A DNA stretch of 64,000 bases from Sphingobium sp. OAS761 (lineage in GTDB: Bacteria > Pseudomonadota > Alphaproteobacteria > Sphingomonadales > Sphingomonadaceae). The notes beneath the pieces were generated by a model, which made no database searches, was not told the DNA's origin, and saw nothing but the letters and a program-made list of their open reading frames with translations. Made by a program: the position numbers and the translations under genes. Positions 46,391-56,500 of the stretch are shown piece by piece. Location: NCBI RefSeq assembly GCF_024168485.1, contig NZ_JALJVY010000014.1, positions 42,886-106,885 of the forward strand, written 5' to 3'. The first letter of the stretch is position 1. Every line of letters begins with the position of its first letter.

Positions 46391-48184
46391 ATGACATCGA
46401 TAAACCGCCGCAAATTCCTGCATTATGGGGCATGTGGCGCAGGTCTGGCGGGCCTTGCCGGCGCCATGCCCTCCTGGGCGCACGGCGGGCATGGCGGGAC
46501 GCTGGCGCGCAAGGGCAGCGATGTTCTTTCCGGCGAACATCTGACGATGACGGTGGAGGACGCGCTGTTCACGACCGGCTCGCGCCGGGGAGCGGCCGTG
46601 ACCGTCAATGGGACGCTGCCGGGCCCCCTGCTGCGCCTGCGGGAAGGACAGGACCTCACCGTCGACCTGATCAACAACGCCTCGGAGGGAACCTCGATCC
46701 ATTGGCACGGGATGCTGGTCCCGTTCTTGATGGACGGAGTTCCCGGTATCACCATGCCAGCAGTCGAGCGCGGAGAAACCTTCCGCTACCGCTTCCCCAT
46801 CCGCCAGGCCGGCACCTATTGGTGGCATGCGCACACGTTACAGGAGCCGATGGGCCATTACGGACCGATCGTGATCGATCCGGCAGAGCCCGATCCGTTT
46901 GAATACGACCGCGAATATGTGCTGATGCTGACCGACTGGTCGCCGATGAACCCGCACGAGATCATCCGCAAACTCAAAGTCGGCGAAGGTTATTTCAATT
47001 ACCAGCAGACGAGCTGGACCGACGACTATCCGCTGACCGGCGAGCAGCGGCGCATGTGGGCGCGCATGCGGATGATGCCGACCGACATCGCCGATGTGAC
47101 GGGCTCGACCTACACCTTCCTCGTCAATGGTCACGGACCTGAGGACGGCCTAGAGCTTGCCTATAATCCCGGCGAGCGCATTCGCCTGCGGATCATCAAT
47201 GGTTCCGCCATGACGTTTTTCAACGTTCGGATTCCGGGTCTGCCGATGACCGTAGTGGCTGCAGATGGCCAGAATATCCGCCCGGTCGCAACCGACGAAT
47301 TCCAGATGGGCAATGCCGAAACCTATGATGTGATCATCCAGCCCAGGGGCGCGGAGGCCTTCACCTTCGTTGCCGAGGCGATGGATCGTTCGGGCATGGG
47401 TGTTGCGACCCTGACGAGCAGGCCGGGTGCAAGCGCCGCAGTTCCCGCGCTGCGCAAGCCGCCGCTGCTCACCATGGCCGACATGGGCATGAGCGCTAGC
47501 GATCACGGCGCAGGCGGCATGACCGGGATGTCCGAGGGAGGCATGCACAATATGGAAGGCATGTCAGGCATGGCAGAAAAATCTGGCGAAATGGCTGGAA
47601 TGGACATGTCGGGCGGCATGAACATGCGCGACACCTCACGGCTGCCGGACAATGTGAAGGTCGGCCCCGGGCTCGACATGGTGGCGATGAACCCGATCGA
47701 CCGGATGGGCGATCCCGGAATCGGTCTGGATGACGTCGGGCACCGGGTGCTCGACTACAAACAGCTCGCCGCAGTGAAGCCGAACCTCGACGACCGCCGC
47801 CCGACCCGGATGAAGGAAATCCATCTCACCGGAAGCATGGAGCGCTATATGTGGTCGTTCGACGGCAAGAAATTCTCCGCCGTCACCGATGATCCAATCC
47901 GCTTTGCCTACGACGAGCGCGTGCGAGTGAAGCTCGTCAACGACACGATGATGGCGCACCCGATCCACTTGCACGGCCACTTCTTCGAACTCGTCAACGG
48001 CGCTCCTCCCGGCCACCAGCCGATGAAACACACGATCGTCGTGCAGCCTGGCGGCTCCGCCCAGTTCGATCTCACTGCCAATGAACCCGGCGACTGGGCG
48101 TTTCACTGCCACCTGATCTACCACATGCACACCGGCATGTTTCAGGTGGTCACTGTCCGCCCGCTCGGCGGAGGAGACGAGTGA
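46391..48184 (+). CDS. copA: Periplasmic multicopper oxidase CopA
   Basis: 597 residues. A Tat signal (NRRKFLHYGACGAGLAGLAG) exports the folded enzyme. Copper ligand motifs: IHWHGMLVPF and YWWHAHTL in the N-terminal cupredoxin, HPIHLHGHFFEL and HCHLIYHMHTGMFQ in the C-terminal one. A Met-rich insert (about 375-415: repeated MxxM units such as GGMHNMEGMSGMAEKSGEMA) binds copper. It oxidises Cu+ and sequesters copper in the periplasm, acting with CopB. Confidence 0.95.
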   Translation: MTSINRRKFLHYGACGAGLAGLAGAMPSWAHGGHGGTLARKGSDVLSGEHLTMTVEDALFTTGSRRGAAVTVNGTLPGPLLRLREGQDLTVDLINNASEGTSIHWHGMLVPFLMDGVPGITMPAVERGETFRYRFPIRQAGTYWWHAHTLQEPMGHYGPIVIDPAEPDPFEYDREYVLMLTDWSPMNPHEIIRKLKVGEGYFNYQQTSWTDDYPLTGEQRRMWARMRMMPTDIADVTGSTYTFLVNGHGPEDGLELAYNPGERIRLRIINGSAMTFFNVRIPGLPMTVVAADGQNIRPVATDEFQMGNAETYDVIIQPRGAEAFTFVAEAMDRSGMGVATLTSRPGASAAVPALRKPPLLTMADMGMSASDHGAGGMTGMSEGGMHNMEGMSGMAEKSGEMAGMDMSGGMNMRDTSRLPDNVKVGPGLDMVAMNPIDRMGDPGIGLDDVGHRVLDYKQLAAVKPNLDDRRPTRMKEIHLTGSMERYMWSFDGKKFSAVTDDPIRFAYDERVRVKLVNDTMMAHPIHLHGHFFELVNGAPPGHQPMKHTIVVQPGGSAQFDLTANEPGDWAFHCHLIYHMHTGMFQVVTVRPLGGGDE

Positions 48185-49113
48185 TGCGCCACGCGAGTCT
48201 TCTCCTGCCGCTGCTTGCGATCGCGACGCCAGCCCTGGCCCAGGATCATCAGGGCCACCCCGGCGAGCAGCAAAACCCGATGGACCACTCCACCATGGAC
48301 CACGGCGGGATGGACCATTCCGGGATGGACCATTCGTCGATGGCCGCCCAAGCCGATGAGGCGATTCCGCAGGGACCGCCGCCGCACGAGGCCTTCGAAG
48401 GGCCGGCCTTTGCCGCCGACGCTGTGGTCGGTGCGGACCGCATGGCGACCTCCCGCACCAAAGTCGTGAAGCAGGTCAGCGGCGAAATGCCTGTCTATTG
48501 GTTCCAGGCCGACCGCGCCGAATATCGGGCGCGCGCAGGCAAGGACGGCTATCTCTGGGACCTGCAGGGCTATTACGGCGGCGATTACGACAAGCTGTGG
48601 CTCAAGTCCGAAGGCGAAGGGAGTTTCGGTGAAAAGCCCGAAAGAGCGGAAGTTCAGGCGCTGTGGAGCCATGCTATCGGCCCGTGGTGGGACCTTCAGA
48701 CCGGCGTCCGGCAGGACCTTACCGGTCCGGCGCGCACGCATGCGGTTATCGGTTTGCAGGGGCTGGTCCCTTATCAATTCGAAGTCGATGCCGCAGCCTT
48801 CCTATCCCACAAGGGCGATCTGACCGCACGCGTCGAAGCGGAACTGGACCAGCGCATTACGCAGCGTTTGATCCTGCAACCGAGGGCTGAAGTGAACTTG
48901 TCCGCGCAGGACATCCCCGAACTCAGCATCGGCGCTGGTGTCGATACGGCGGAGCTGGGCGTCCGCCTGCGTTACGAATTTGTCCGCGAGTTCGCGCCGT
49001 ACATCGGTATCGAACAGGAATGGAAGATCGGCAAAAGCGCGGATTATGCTCGCGCGGCAGGCGAAGACCCGGGTGTCACCAACTACGTCGTGGGCGTCCG
49101 CCTCTGGTTTTGA
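48184..49113 (+). CDS. copB: Outer-membrane copper resistance protein CopB
   Basis: 309 residues from the ATG whose first base is the last base of the copA stop (TGATG); GGAGGAG lies 7 bp before it. A GTG three bases upstream is possible. Signal peptide (ASLLLPLLAIATPALAQ), then a Met/His-rich region (MDHSTMDHGGMDHSGMDHSS) and a beta-barrel domain of the CopB type (AEYRARAGKDGYLWDLQGYY, in parts; LQTGVRQDLTGPARTHAVIG). The last residue is Phe, as usual for outer-membrane barrels. Confidence 0.94.
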   Translation: MRHASLLLPLLAIATPALAQDHQGHPGEQQNPMDHSTMDHGGMDHSGMDHSSMAAQADEAIPQGPPPHEAFEGPAFAADAVVGADRMATSRTKVVKQVSGEMPVYWFQADRAEYRARAGKDGYLWDLQGYYGGDYDKLWLKSEGEGSFGEKPERAEVQALWSHAIGPWWDLQTGVRQDLTGPARTHAVIGLQGLVPYQFEVDAAAFLSHKGDLTARVEAELDQRITQRLILQPRAEVNLSAQDIPELSIGAGVDTAELGVRLRYEFVREFAPYIGIEQEWKIGKSADYARAAGEDPGVTNYVVGVRLWF

Positions 49114-49290
49114 CCATGCGCTTCTGCCTGAGGCTGAAACTGTAACGAACCGCTGCGGACTGCGTCAATTGATGTGAACGGACGATCATGACGAAGAACG
49201 AACGCAGATCGCCTACGTTCGCGCGTTTCATGGTAACCGATTGGGCCTTTCGTCGACATCACGCCCAAGCGACCTGAGGGAGCGGGGCCC

Positions 49291-49587
49291 CTATTTGCCC
49301 ATGAAGCGGCGGAAGCGGTCCTTCCCTTCCGCTTCCGTCACCGCCTGCTCGGCATTGGCGCACTCGCTGCCGCGCACGGATCCTGCCTGGCACCCGGCCA
49401 CGATCTGCCTCGCCTCGTCGAGATGCTTCGCGAAATATTGCGCGGCGCGCGGTTCGGTTGGAAGCGGGGCCGGAGCGATAGCGACGGTCTGCCCGGTCGG
49501 CAGGATCACCGGGCGCAGCACGAAGCCCGCAACGAAGCCCACGATCAATGCGACCACCACTATGACGAGAATCTTTCCCTGAATCAT
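49291..49587 (-). CDS. EexN-like small entry-exclusion protein
   Basis: 98 residues with an N-terminal membrane segment (ILVIVVVALIVGFVAGFVL) and a small periplasmic domain with two Cys (VAGCQAGS, GSECANAEQAVTEAEGKDRF), ending RFRRFMGK. The ECANA pattern and helical end resemble EexN/TrbK-like entry-exclusion proteins of conjugative elements. It overlaps the LysR gene by ATGA. Its presence beyond the copper module, away from the trb genes, suggests that the conjugation region was split. Confidence 0.68.
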   Translation of the reverse strand: MIQGKILVIVVVALIVGFVAGFVLRPVILPTGQTVAIAPAPLPTEPRAAQYFAKHLDEARQIVAGCQAGSVRGSECANAEQAVTEAEGKDRFRRFMGK

Positions 49588-50528
49588 GACGTCTCCTTTC
49601 CCGGTTTCTCATGGGACGGCGGCGCCGGGGTCGGCGGCAGCGAGTAGCGGGCGACCACGAAATCGAGGAAGCGGCGCAGCACAGGATTGTCATTGTCGGC
49701 GCGCCAATAGCCGGAAAAGCCGGTCCGCATGTGGCCGTTGTTCTCATGGACCTCGCGGAAGACGACGCCGGGTATCTCAATCCCGAGCGCCGACTCCGCG
49801 ACGATCGAGAGATGCTCGCCGAGCGCAACGGTGCTCAGCACCGTCTCGCGTGCGACATCATCAATCTCGATCTTTGGCGTGTAACCGGGCAGACCGAGCC
49901 TGCCCAACAGCATGTTGCGCGTCTCGGGGCCGGGATCGCGTTCGGTCAGGAGGAAGCGTTCGCCCACCAGATCGGACCAGTGAAGACGCTCGCGCGCCGC
50001 CAGCGGATGGCCCTGCGGCATCGCGACCAGAACGCGCTCGCTCCAGAACGGGCGGCTCGTCAGCCCCCGGTATGACGCTTCGCCGATCATGATGGCGATG
50101 TCGAGCAGACCGTTCTCGATCCCGGCCAGCAACAAGGTGCGGTCGCGCTCGCAGCGGCAAATCTTGACCTCGGGGAACTTGTCTTGGAACTCTCCGAGGG
50201 TGGCGCGCAGGTTGCCGGCCGAGAAGGAGGTATAGAAGCCAACGCCCAGCCGGCCGGCATGGCCGTTCTTCGTCGCCGCGACCCAGGCATTGATCTCGGC
50301 GAACTCTTTGACGACGCGCTGGACGGTGCGCAGATAGGTCTTGCCATTCGCGGTCAGTGTCGCGCCCCGCGTCCTGCGATCGAACAGCACCATGCCCAGC
50401 CGCTTCTCCACAAGGGCGATGTGCCGGCTGAGCGTTGCCTGCTTGATGTTGAGGATGCGTGCGGCGCGACTGAAACTGCCCGCCTCAGCCGCAGCAATCA
50501 AATACCTCAACTGCCGTAGCTCAATCAT
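49584..50528 (-). CDS. LysR-family transcriptional regulator
   Basis: 314 residues from the ATG at 50528 (MIELRQLRYLIAAAEAGSFS). Winged helix-turn-helix in the first 60 residues (AARILNIKQATLSRHIALVE), then the two-part effector-binding domain. An upstream ATG at 50609 adds an unrelated leader and was rejected. The gene starts 8 bp inside the 3' end of the P1B-4 ATPase gene. LysR genes beside EexN occur with trb clusters, so it may be a conjugation regulator rather than a metal regulator; the effector is unknown. Confidence 0.88.
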   Translation of the reverse strand: MIELRQLRYLIAAAEAGSFSRAARILNIKQATLSRHIALVEKRLGMVLFDRRTRGATLTANGKTYLRTVQRVVKEFAEINAWVAATKNGHAGRLGVGFYTSFSAGNLRATLGEFQDKFPEVKICRCERDRTLLLAGIENGLLDIAIMIGEASYRGLTSRPFWSERVLVAMPQGHPLAARERLHWSDLVGERFLLTERDPGPETRNMLLGRLGLPGYTPKIEIDDVARETVLSTVALGEHLSIVAESALGIEIPGVVFREVHENNGHMRTGFSGYWRADNDNPVLRRFLDFVVARYSLPPTPAPPSHEKPGKETS

Positions 50529-53037
50529 GAACAGATATAAGTGTATTTTTATTGGGAGAATGGTTTGGTTCCCGATAGGCGAGCAGTCGAAGTGCATTGA
50601 AGACGACAATCAAGGTCGATCCTTCGTGCATCGCTACGGCGGGACCGATGCCCAGGCCGAGAATTGTGGCCGGCACCAAGACCGCCACGACGCCCAAGCT
50701 CACGAACACATTCTGACGGATCACAGTGCGCGTTCGGCGGCTCAGCCCGACCGCAAAGGGAAGATGCGACAGATCGTCAGCCATCAACGCAACATCTGCC
50801 GTTTCTAATGCCACGTCGGAGCCTGCGGCGCCCATCGCAACCCCCACCGTCGCGCTGGCCATAGCAGGAGCGTCATTTACGCCGTCACCCACCATCGCAA
50901 CCTTTGTTGCGGCGCGAAGCTTTTTGATCGCTTCCACTTTGTCCTCGGGCAATAGATCGCCCCAGGCTTCGTCAATCCCGACTTGCTTCGCCACAGCCTC
51001 GGCGACACGTTGGTGATCGCCCGAGATCATGATCATTCGCGCGATCCCGATGCGACGGAGACGATCGAGCGCGTCTCTTGCGGCCGGGCGCGGCGTGTCC
51101 ATGAGCCCGATTGCTCCTAAGTCTTGCTGATCCCGCCGGACTACCATGCTCGTCTGTCCGGCAGTCCTCAGCCTTTCGATTGCCTCCTTCATTTCCTGCG
51201 ACAACGGGGCGATGCCGTCAGTGCCGAACATCTCCGCCTTGCCGATGAGGACCTCGTCCTCACCAACAAGGGCTGAGACGCCGCGCCCAGTCAGGCTCTT
51301 CAGACTTTCAGCTCGCGGGATAGAATTTTGTCCGACATGATCGCGTCCATCGCGCGCGATCGCCTGCGCAAGTGGATGGTCGCTCAGACTTTCGACCGCG
51401 ATGGCGATCGCCATGAGGTCTTCCTTCAGCACGCCATCGGCCGGGATAACTTGTTGGATTCTAGGCTCGCCTAAGGTGAGCGTTCCAGTTTTGTCGAAGG
51501 CTATGGCGTCGAGCGATCCAAGCAGTTCGAGTGGAGCGCCGCCTTTGACAAGCACGCCGCCCCGTGCCGCGCGCGCGACACCGGAGAGCACCGCGCTCGG
51601 GGTGGCGATCGCCAGTGCACATGGGCTTGCCGCCACAAGGACTGCCATCGCGCGATAGAAGCTGTCCCGGAATGGCTCGTCGACAACGACCCAGGCAAAC
51701 AGCAGCATGAATGCGACCGCTAGGACCGCAGGCACGAAGAAGCGTTCAAACCTGTCAGTAAATCGCTGGGTCGGCGATTTCTGGGTTTCGGCTTCACTGA
51801 CGAGCTGAATAACTTTCGCTAGTGTACTTTCGCTCGACGAGCGCGTTACCTCAATTTCGATAAGCCCGCTGCCGTTGATCGTGCCTGCGAAAGCTCGATT
51901 TGCAGCATCTATGCGATCGGGATTTGCCCTCGCCGCCGCATCGTCCATCACGGGCCGCTTATCGACTGGCATGCTCTCGCCTGTCACAGGGGCTTGATTG
52001 ATGCTCGTGGTACCTTTGACAAGAAAGCCATCTGCGGGAATTCGCGTGTCAGGCTTCACCACGATGAGATCGCGAGGGACCAACTCTTCAACAGCGACCT
52101 CTTCCGTGCTGCCGTCTTCGAGCCGAAGGAGCGCCGTTCGAGGCGCCAGTTCAGCCAATGCCTCAATTGCGCGTTTGGCGCGGCCCATCGCGTAGTGCTC
52201 AAGGGCGTGGCCGAGACTGAATAGAAAGAGCAGGAGCGCGCCTTCGGCGAAAGCGCCTAGCGCTGCGGCGCCGGCCGCCGCCACCAGCATGAGAGTGTCG
52301 ATCTCGAATTTCCGCAGTCGGAGATTGTCGATCGCCTCGCGCACGGTGAAGAAGCCGCCGGACAGGTAAGCTCCGATATAGAAGGCAATCGGTAGCCACG
52401 CGGGTACGCCAGCGTCGAGCTTGTCGATTGCAAAGCCAATCCCCAGCAACGCCCCACAAGCCACCGCAAAGAGTAATTCCGTATTGGAACCGAGAACTCC
52501 GCCGTGGCCATCGCCGTGTGCATGGTCGGCTCTCACATCCTCCCGACCTGCGCTATAACTGTTCCCGGCTTGGGCTCCGCCTGGAGCGGCGGTAGACCGC
52601 CGGACGCCCAATCGCGACAGCGCATCCACAATCTGCTTTTCGGACACCTGCTCGCGGTCGAACTCCACGCGCACTAGGCCCGAGGCATTGGCATCTGCTT
52701 CAAGTACGCCCGGCATGGCGTGCAGTTGCTCGTTGACCGTACGCGCTTTTCTTTGGTGGCCGATCCCGCTCACCGGCCACAGCGCATGACCGTAGCGCTC
52801 GGCAATCGCAGCTCCCGCCGAGCGGGTGATCTCGCGGATGCGCGAAAGCGACAGCGTGTCAGAATCATAATGGATACAGAGCAGTGCGGGCTTGTCTCCT
52901 TCGGCCGGAACGACATGCGCCTTTTCGATGCCGGCGCGCGCTGAGAGATCGGCCGTCAGCCGAACCACACAGGCATCATCGGCATTGGGGATGTCGGGTA
53001 GGATAAGCGGAATTTCGAGTTGCATCTGGTCCGTCAT
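50521..53037 (-). CDS. P1B-4-type metal-transporting ATPase (Co/Zn/Cd/Fe type)
   Basis: 838 residues. An extended N-terminal region with ferredoxin-like metal-domain repeats lacking CXXC (RLTADLSARAGIEKAHVVPA and VNEQLHAMPGVLEADANASG) and a His-rich stretch (HAHGDGHGG). TGE loop PVTGESMPVDK, ion site SPC (VAASPCALAIATP), [31 protein letters not shown]. The last membrane helix has HEGSTLIVVFNALRLL, a P1B-4 hallmark. Export of divalent ions such as Co2+, Zn2+ or Cd2+ is expected, complementing CzcCBA upstream in the same direction. Confidence 0.92.
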   Translation of the reverse strand: MTDQMQLEIPLILPDIPNADDACVVRLTADLSARAGIEKAHVVPAEGDKPALLCIHYDSDTLSLSRIREITRSAGAAIAERYGHALWPVSGIGHQRKARTVNEQLHAMPGVLEADANASGLVRVEFDREQVSEKQIVDALSRLGVRRSTAAPGGAQAGNSYSAGREDVRADHAHGDGHGGVLGSNTELLFAVACGALLGIGFAIDKLDAGVPAWLPIAFYIGAYLSGGFFTVREAIDNLRLRKFEIDTLMLVAAAGAAALGAFAEGALLLFLFSLGHALEHYAMGRAKRAIEALAELAPRTALLRLEDGSTEEVAVEELVPRDLIVVKPDTRIPADGFLVKGTTSINQAPVTGESMPVDKRPVMDDAAARANPDRIDAANRAFAGTINGSGLIEIEVTRSSSESTLAKVIQLVSEAETQKSPTQRFTDRFERFFVPAVLAVAFMLLFAWVVVDEPFRDSFYRAMAVLVAASPCALAIATPSAVLSGVARAARGGVLVKGGAPLELLGSLDAIAFDKTGTLTLGEPRIQQVIPADGVLKEDLMAIAIAVESLSDHPLAQAIARDGRDHVGQNSIPRAESLKSLTGRGVSALVGEDEVLIGKAEMFGTDGIAPLSQEMKEAIERLRTAGQTSMVVRRDQQDLGAIGLMDTPRPAARDALDRLRRIGIARMIMISGDHQRVAEAVAKQVGIDEAWGDLLPEDKVEAIKKLRAATKVAMVGDGVNDAPAMASATVGVAMGAAGSDVALETADVALMADDLSHLPFAVGLSRRTRTVIRQNVFVSLGVVAVLVPATILGLGIGPAVAMHEGSTLIVVFNALRLLAYREPNHSPNKNTLISVHD

Positions 53038-53205
53038 GAAACCTCCTCAATGTTGCTCGGGCCTCGTTCCGCGCCCATGCAGAAGTGCCAAGGCGCGTCC
53101 GGGTGAGGGAGGCGGACGCCCGTCTCGTGGCTGATTGGAAGCGGCGCGCTCGCAGACTTGCGCTTTCGCGTGGGCGCGGATGACGGCCAGCATAGATCGC
53201 AGCAA

Positions 53206-53556
53206 TTACGCGTGCGTGCGAGCGGCGGCTTGCAGGGCCTTGCCGCCGATCACCTCGACGGCTTCCAGGGTGATGATCCCGATGTCGGGAACGTCCGTGA
53301 GCAAAGCGACAAACGCCCGCAGCGCATCCTCGACATCGATGATCTCGATGACCACTACGCGGTTGCTTTCGAGCACATGGCGGCGATGGAGCTGCGCCGA
53401 GCCGCCAAAACCCATCAAGGCTTCCAGGACGGTCACACCGGCGATCTTCTGATCACGCGCCAGCGAAGCGACATATTCGAAGACCTTGCGGTCGCCGATA
53501 TAGGCCGCTTCGTCGGTGTAGATGCGCAGCAGCTTCTGGCCATTCTTTTCCATCAT
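53206..53556 (-). CDS. DUF190 protein linked to czcA
   Basis: 116 residues, PII-like fold family DUF190: QKLLRIYTDEAAYIGDRKVF at the start, GVTVLEALMGFGGSAQLHRR and VVVIEIIDVEDALRAFVALL. DUF190 proteins are often encoded with CzcA-type pumps or CrcB fluoride channels and may sense nucleotides. It overlaps the czcA stop by ATGA. Confidence 0.9.
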   Translation of the reverse strand: MMEKNGQKLLRIYTDEAAYIGDRKVFEYVASLARDQKIAGVTVLEALMGFGGSAQLHRRHVLESNRVVVIEIIDVEDALRAFVALLTDVPDIGIITLEAVEVIGGKALQAAARTHA

Positions 53557-56500
53557 ACCTCTCCTTCAGCGGCAGCCGGCGGCTCACCGGCTTCCGGTTC
53601 TGTCTCTCTTCTCTTCCATTGGATGTTGAGGCCGAGGACGACCTTGGCGATCGCCGGCAGCACCAGCAGCGTGAGGATGGTCGCCGCGATGAGGCCGCCG
53701 ATGACGGTCGTCGCGAGCGGCTTCTGGACCTCGGCGCCGGTGCCGTGCGCGAGCGCCATCGGCACGAAGCCGATCGCCGGCACGAAGCCGGTCATCACGA
53801 CCGCGCGCATCTTTTCGGCCATGCCTTCGCGAATGGCCTCGGGCAGCGCGAGCCCTGCCTCCAGCCGCTCGCGGATGGCGGTCATCACGACGAGACCGTT
53901 GAGCACAGCGACACCCGCCAGGCAGATAAACCCGACCGCCGCCGACACGGAGAAGGCGATGCCGGTCATGGCGAGGGTGAACACGCCGCCAGCAAGCCCC
54001 AACGGGACTGCGAGGAACACCGCCGCGGCACGGCCGAATCCGCCGAGCGCCATATAGAGCAGCCCAAAGATCGCCAGGAAGCAGAGCGGAACGACGATCG
54101 ACAGACGGTCAGCGGCGGCCTGAAGATTCTGGAACTGGCCGCCCCACTCCAGATAATAACCTGCAGGCAGCTTGATCTGCGCCACCTTGGCCTGCGCCTC
54201 CGCGACGAAGGAGCCGGCATCGCGGCCTTGCAGGTTCGCTTGGATCACGACTCTGCGCTTGCCGTTCTCGCGGCTGATCTGGTTCAGCCCTTCGGTGAAC
54301 CTGATCTGGGCAACCTGCGACAGCGGAACCGAGCTGCGCGCATGGCCTTCCTCCTTGGGCAGCATCACCGGGAGCGCGAGTACGTCATCGAGGTTGACCC
54401 TCGTGGCATCCGGCACGCGCACGGTGATGTCGAACCGTCGGTCGCCCTCGAACAGCAGTCCTGAAGCGCGGCCGCCCATGCCGGCGGCCACGGTATCGGC
54501 GACCTCCTGAACCGTGAGGCCGTACCGGGCGATGGCCGCGCGGTCGAACCGGACGTCGAGCGTCGGCGCGCCGCCTGTCTGGTCCGCCTTGACACTGGAA
54601 GCGCCGGGGATCGACTGGAGTACACGCACGATCTCGTCGGCAGACGCCGACATCTTATCGAGATCGTCGCCATAGAGCTTGATGGCGACGTCGCCGCGCA
54701 CACCGGCGATCAGTTCGTTGAAACGCAACTGGATGGGCTGGCTGACCTCATAAAGCTGGCCCAACTTGCTGCCGGCCGCTTTCTCGATGCGCTCGATCAC
54801 GTCCGCCTTGGACTTGACGTCCTGCGGCCATTGATCTTCCGGTTTCAGGATCACGAATCCATCGGAGATGTTCGGCGGCATCGGATCGGTCGCAACTTCC
54901 GCCGTGCCGGTCTTCGAGAACATCAGTTCAACTTCGGGCAGCTGGGTCACGGCCTTTTCAACGCCGCGCTGCATGGCCAGCGATTGTTCGAGGCTGACGG
55001 AGGGCACGCGCGTCGACGCCAATGCCAGGTTCTTCTCGTCGAGCTGGGGAATGAACTCAAAACCGAGCAATCCGAACACCGGCACGGCCGCAAGGAAGAA
55101 GACCAGCCCTCCGGCGATGAAGGGCCAAGGCCGTGCGACCGCCTTGTCGAGCAGTGGAAGATAGCGCTCCTTCGACTTGCGGATCAGCCACACTTCCTTT
55201 TCAGCGACTTTGCCCCTGATAAGCAGGGCGACCAGCGCGGGGACCAGCGTGATGGCAAGGATAAACGCTGCCACCAGCGCGAGCATGATGGTGATCGCCA
55301 TGGGCGAGAAGGTCTTGCCCTCGACCCCGGTAAACATCAGCAGCGGGGCGAAGGCGAGCAGGATGATCGCCTGACCGAACACGGTCGGTTTGATCATTTC
55401 CTGACTGGCGTGCATCGTCTCTTCGAGACGCTCGCGCAAGCTGAGCAAGCGGCCTTCATGCTCCTGGCGATGCGCGAGACGGGCCAGACAGTTCTCGATG
55501 ATGATCACGGCACCATCGACGATCAGGCCGAAGTCGAGCGCACCGAGACTCATGAGGTTGCCGGGCACCTTGAAGGCATTCATGCCCATTGCCATCATCA
55601 GGAAAGAGAAGGGGATGACGAGGACGGCGATGATCGCCGCACGCCAATTGCCGAGCAGGAGGAACAGCGACGCGGCCACCAGCAAGGCGCCTTCGGTCAG
55701 GTTTCGCTCGACAGTGCCGACCGTAGCGTTGACCAGCTTTGCGCGGTCAAGCACCACCTTGACCTCGACACCTGTCGGCAGAGTCGACTTCACCTGATCG
55801 AGCTTTGCGTTCACAGCCTGCGCCACGACCCGGCTGTTTTCGCCGATCAGCATCAGGGCCGTGCCAACGACTGCTTCCTGGCCGTTCATGCTGGCCGCAC
55901 CCGTCCGAAGGTCGCCGCCAATTCGTACATTGGCGATCTCGCCAACCGTGATCGGGACCCCGCCGCGTGTTGCGGCAACGGCGTTGCGAATTTCATCGAC
56001 CGAGCGAATGCGTGCATCGGCGCGCACCAGATAGGCTTCGCCGCCGCGGTTGAAGTAGTTGGCGCCAACCGCGAGATTGGCGGCTTCGAGCGCTTCGCCC
56101 AATTCGGTATAGGAAATGCCGTAGCTCGACAGCTTCACCGGATCAGGCTCGACCACGAAGGTCTTCGCATAGCCGCCAATTGAGTCTACGCCGGCTACAC
56201 CGGGGACCGTGCGCAACTGGGGGCCGATGATCCAGTCCTGCACCGTGCGCAGATAGCCGGCCTTCGCGACTTCGTCGGTAAGGCGGGCACTTTCGGCCGT
56301 CAGATAGCTGCCATCAGATTGCCAACCGGGCTGACCGTCAACTTTCTTCGCGCCTTGCCCGTCGGGATGGGTATAGCCGACCGTATACATCACGACTTCG
56401 CCCAAGCCCGTCGTCACCGGCCCGATTTGCGGCTGTACGCCCTCGGGCAGATTTTCCTGCGCCTGAACGAGCCGCTCACCGACCTGCTGCCGAGCGAAAT

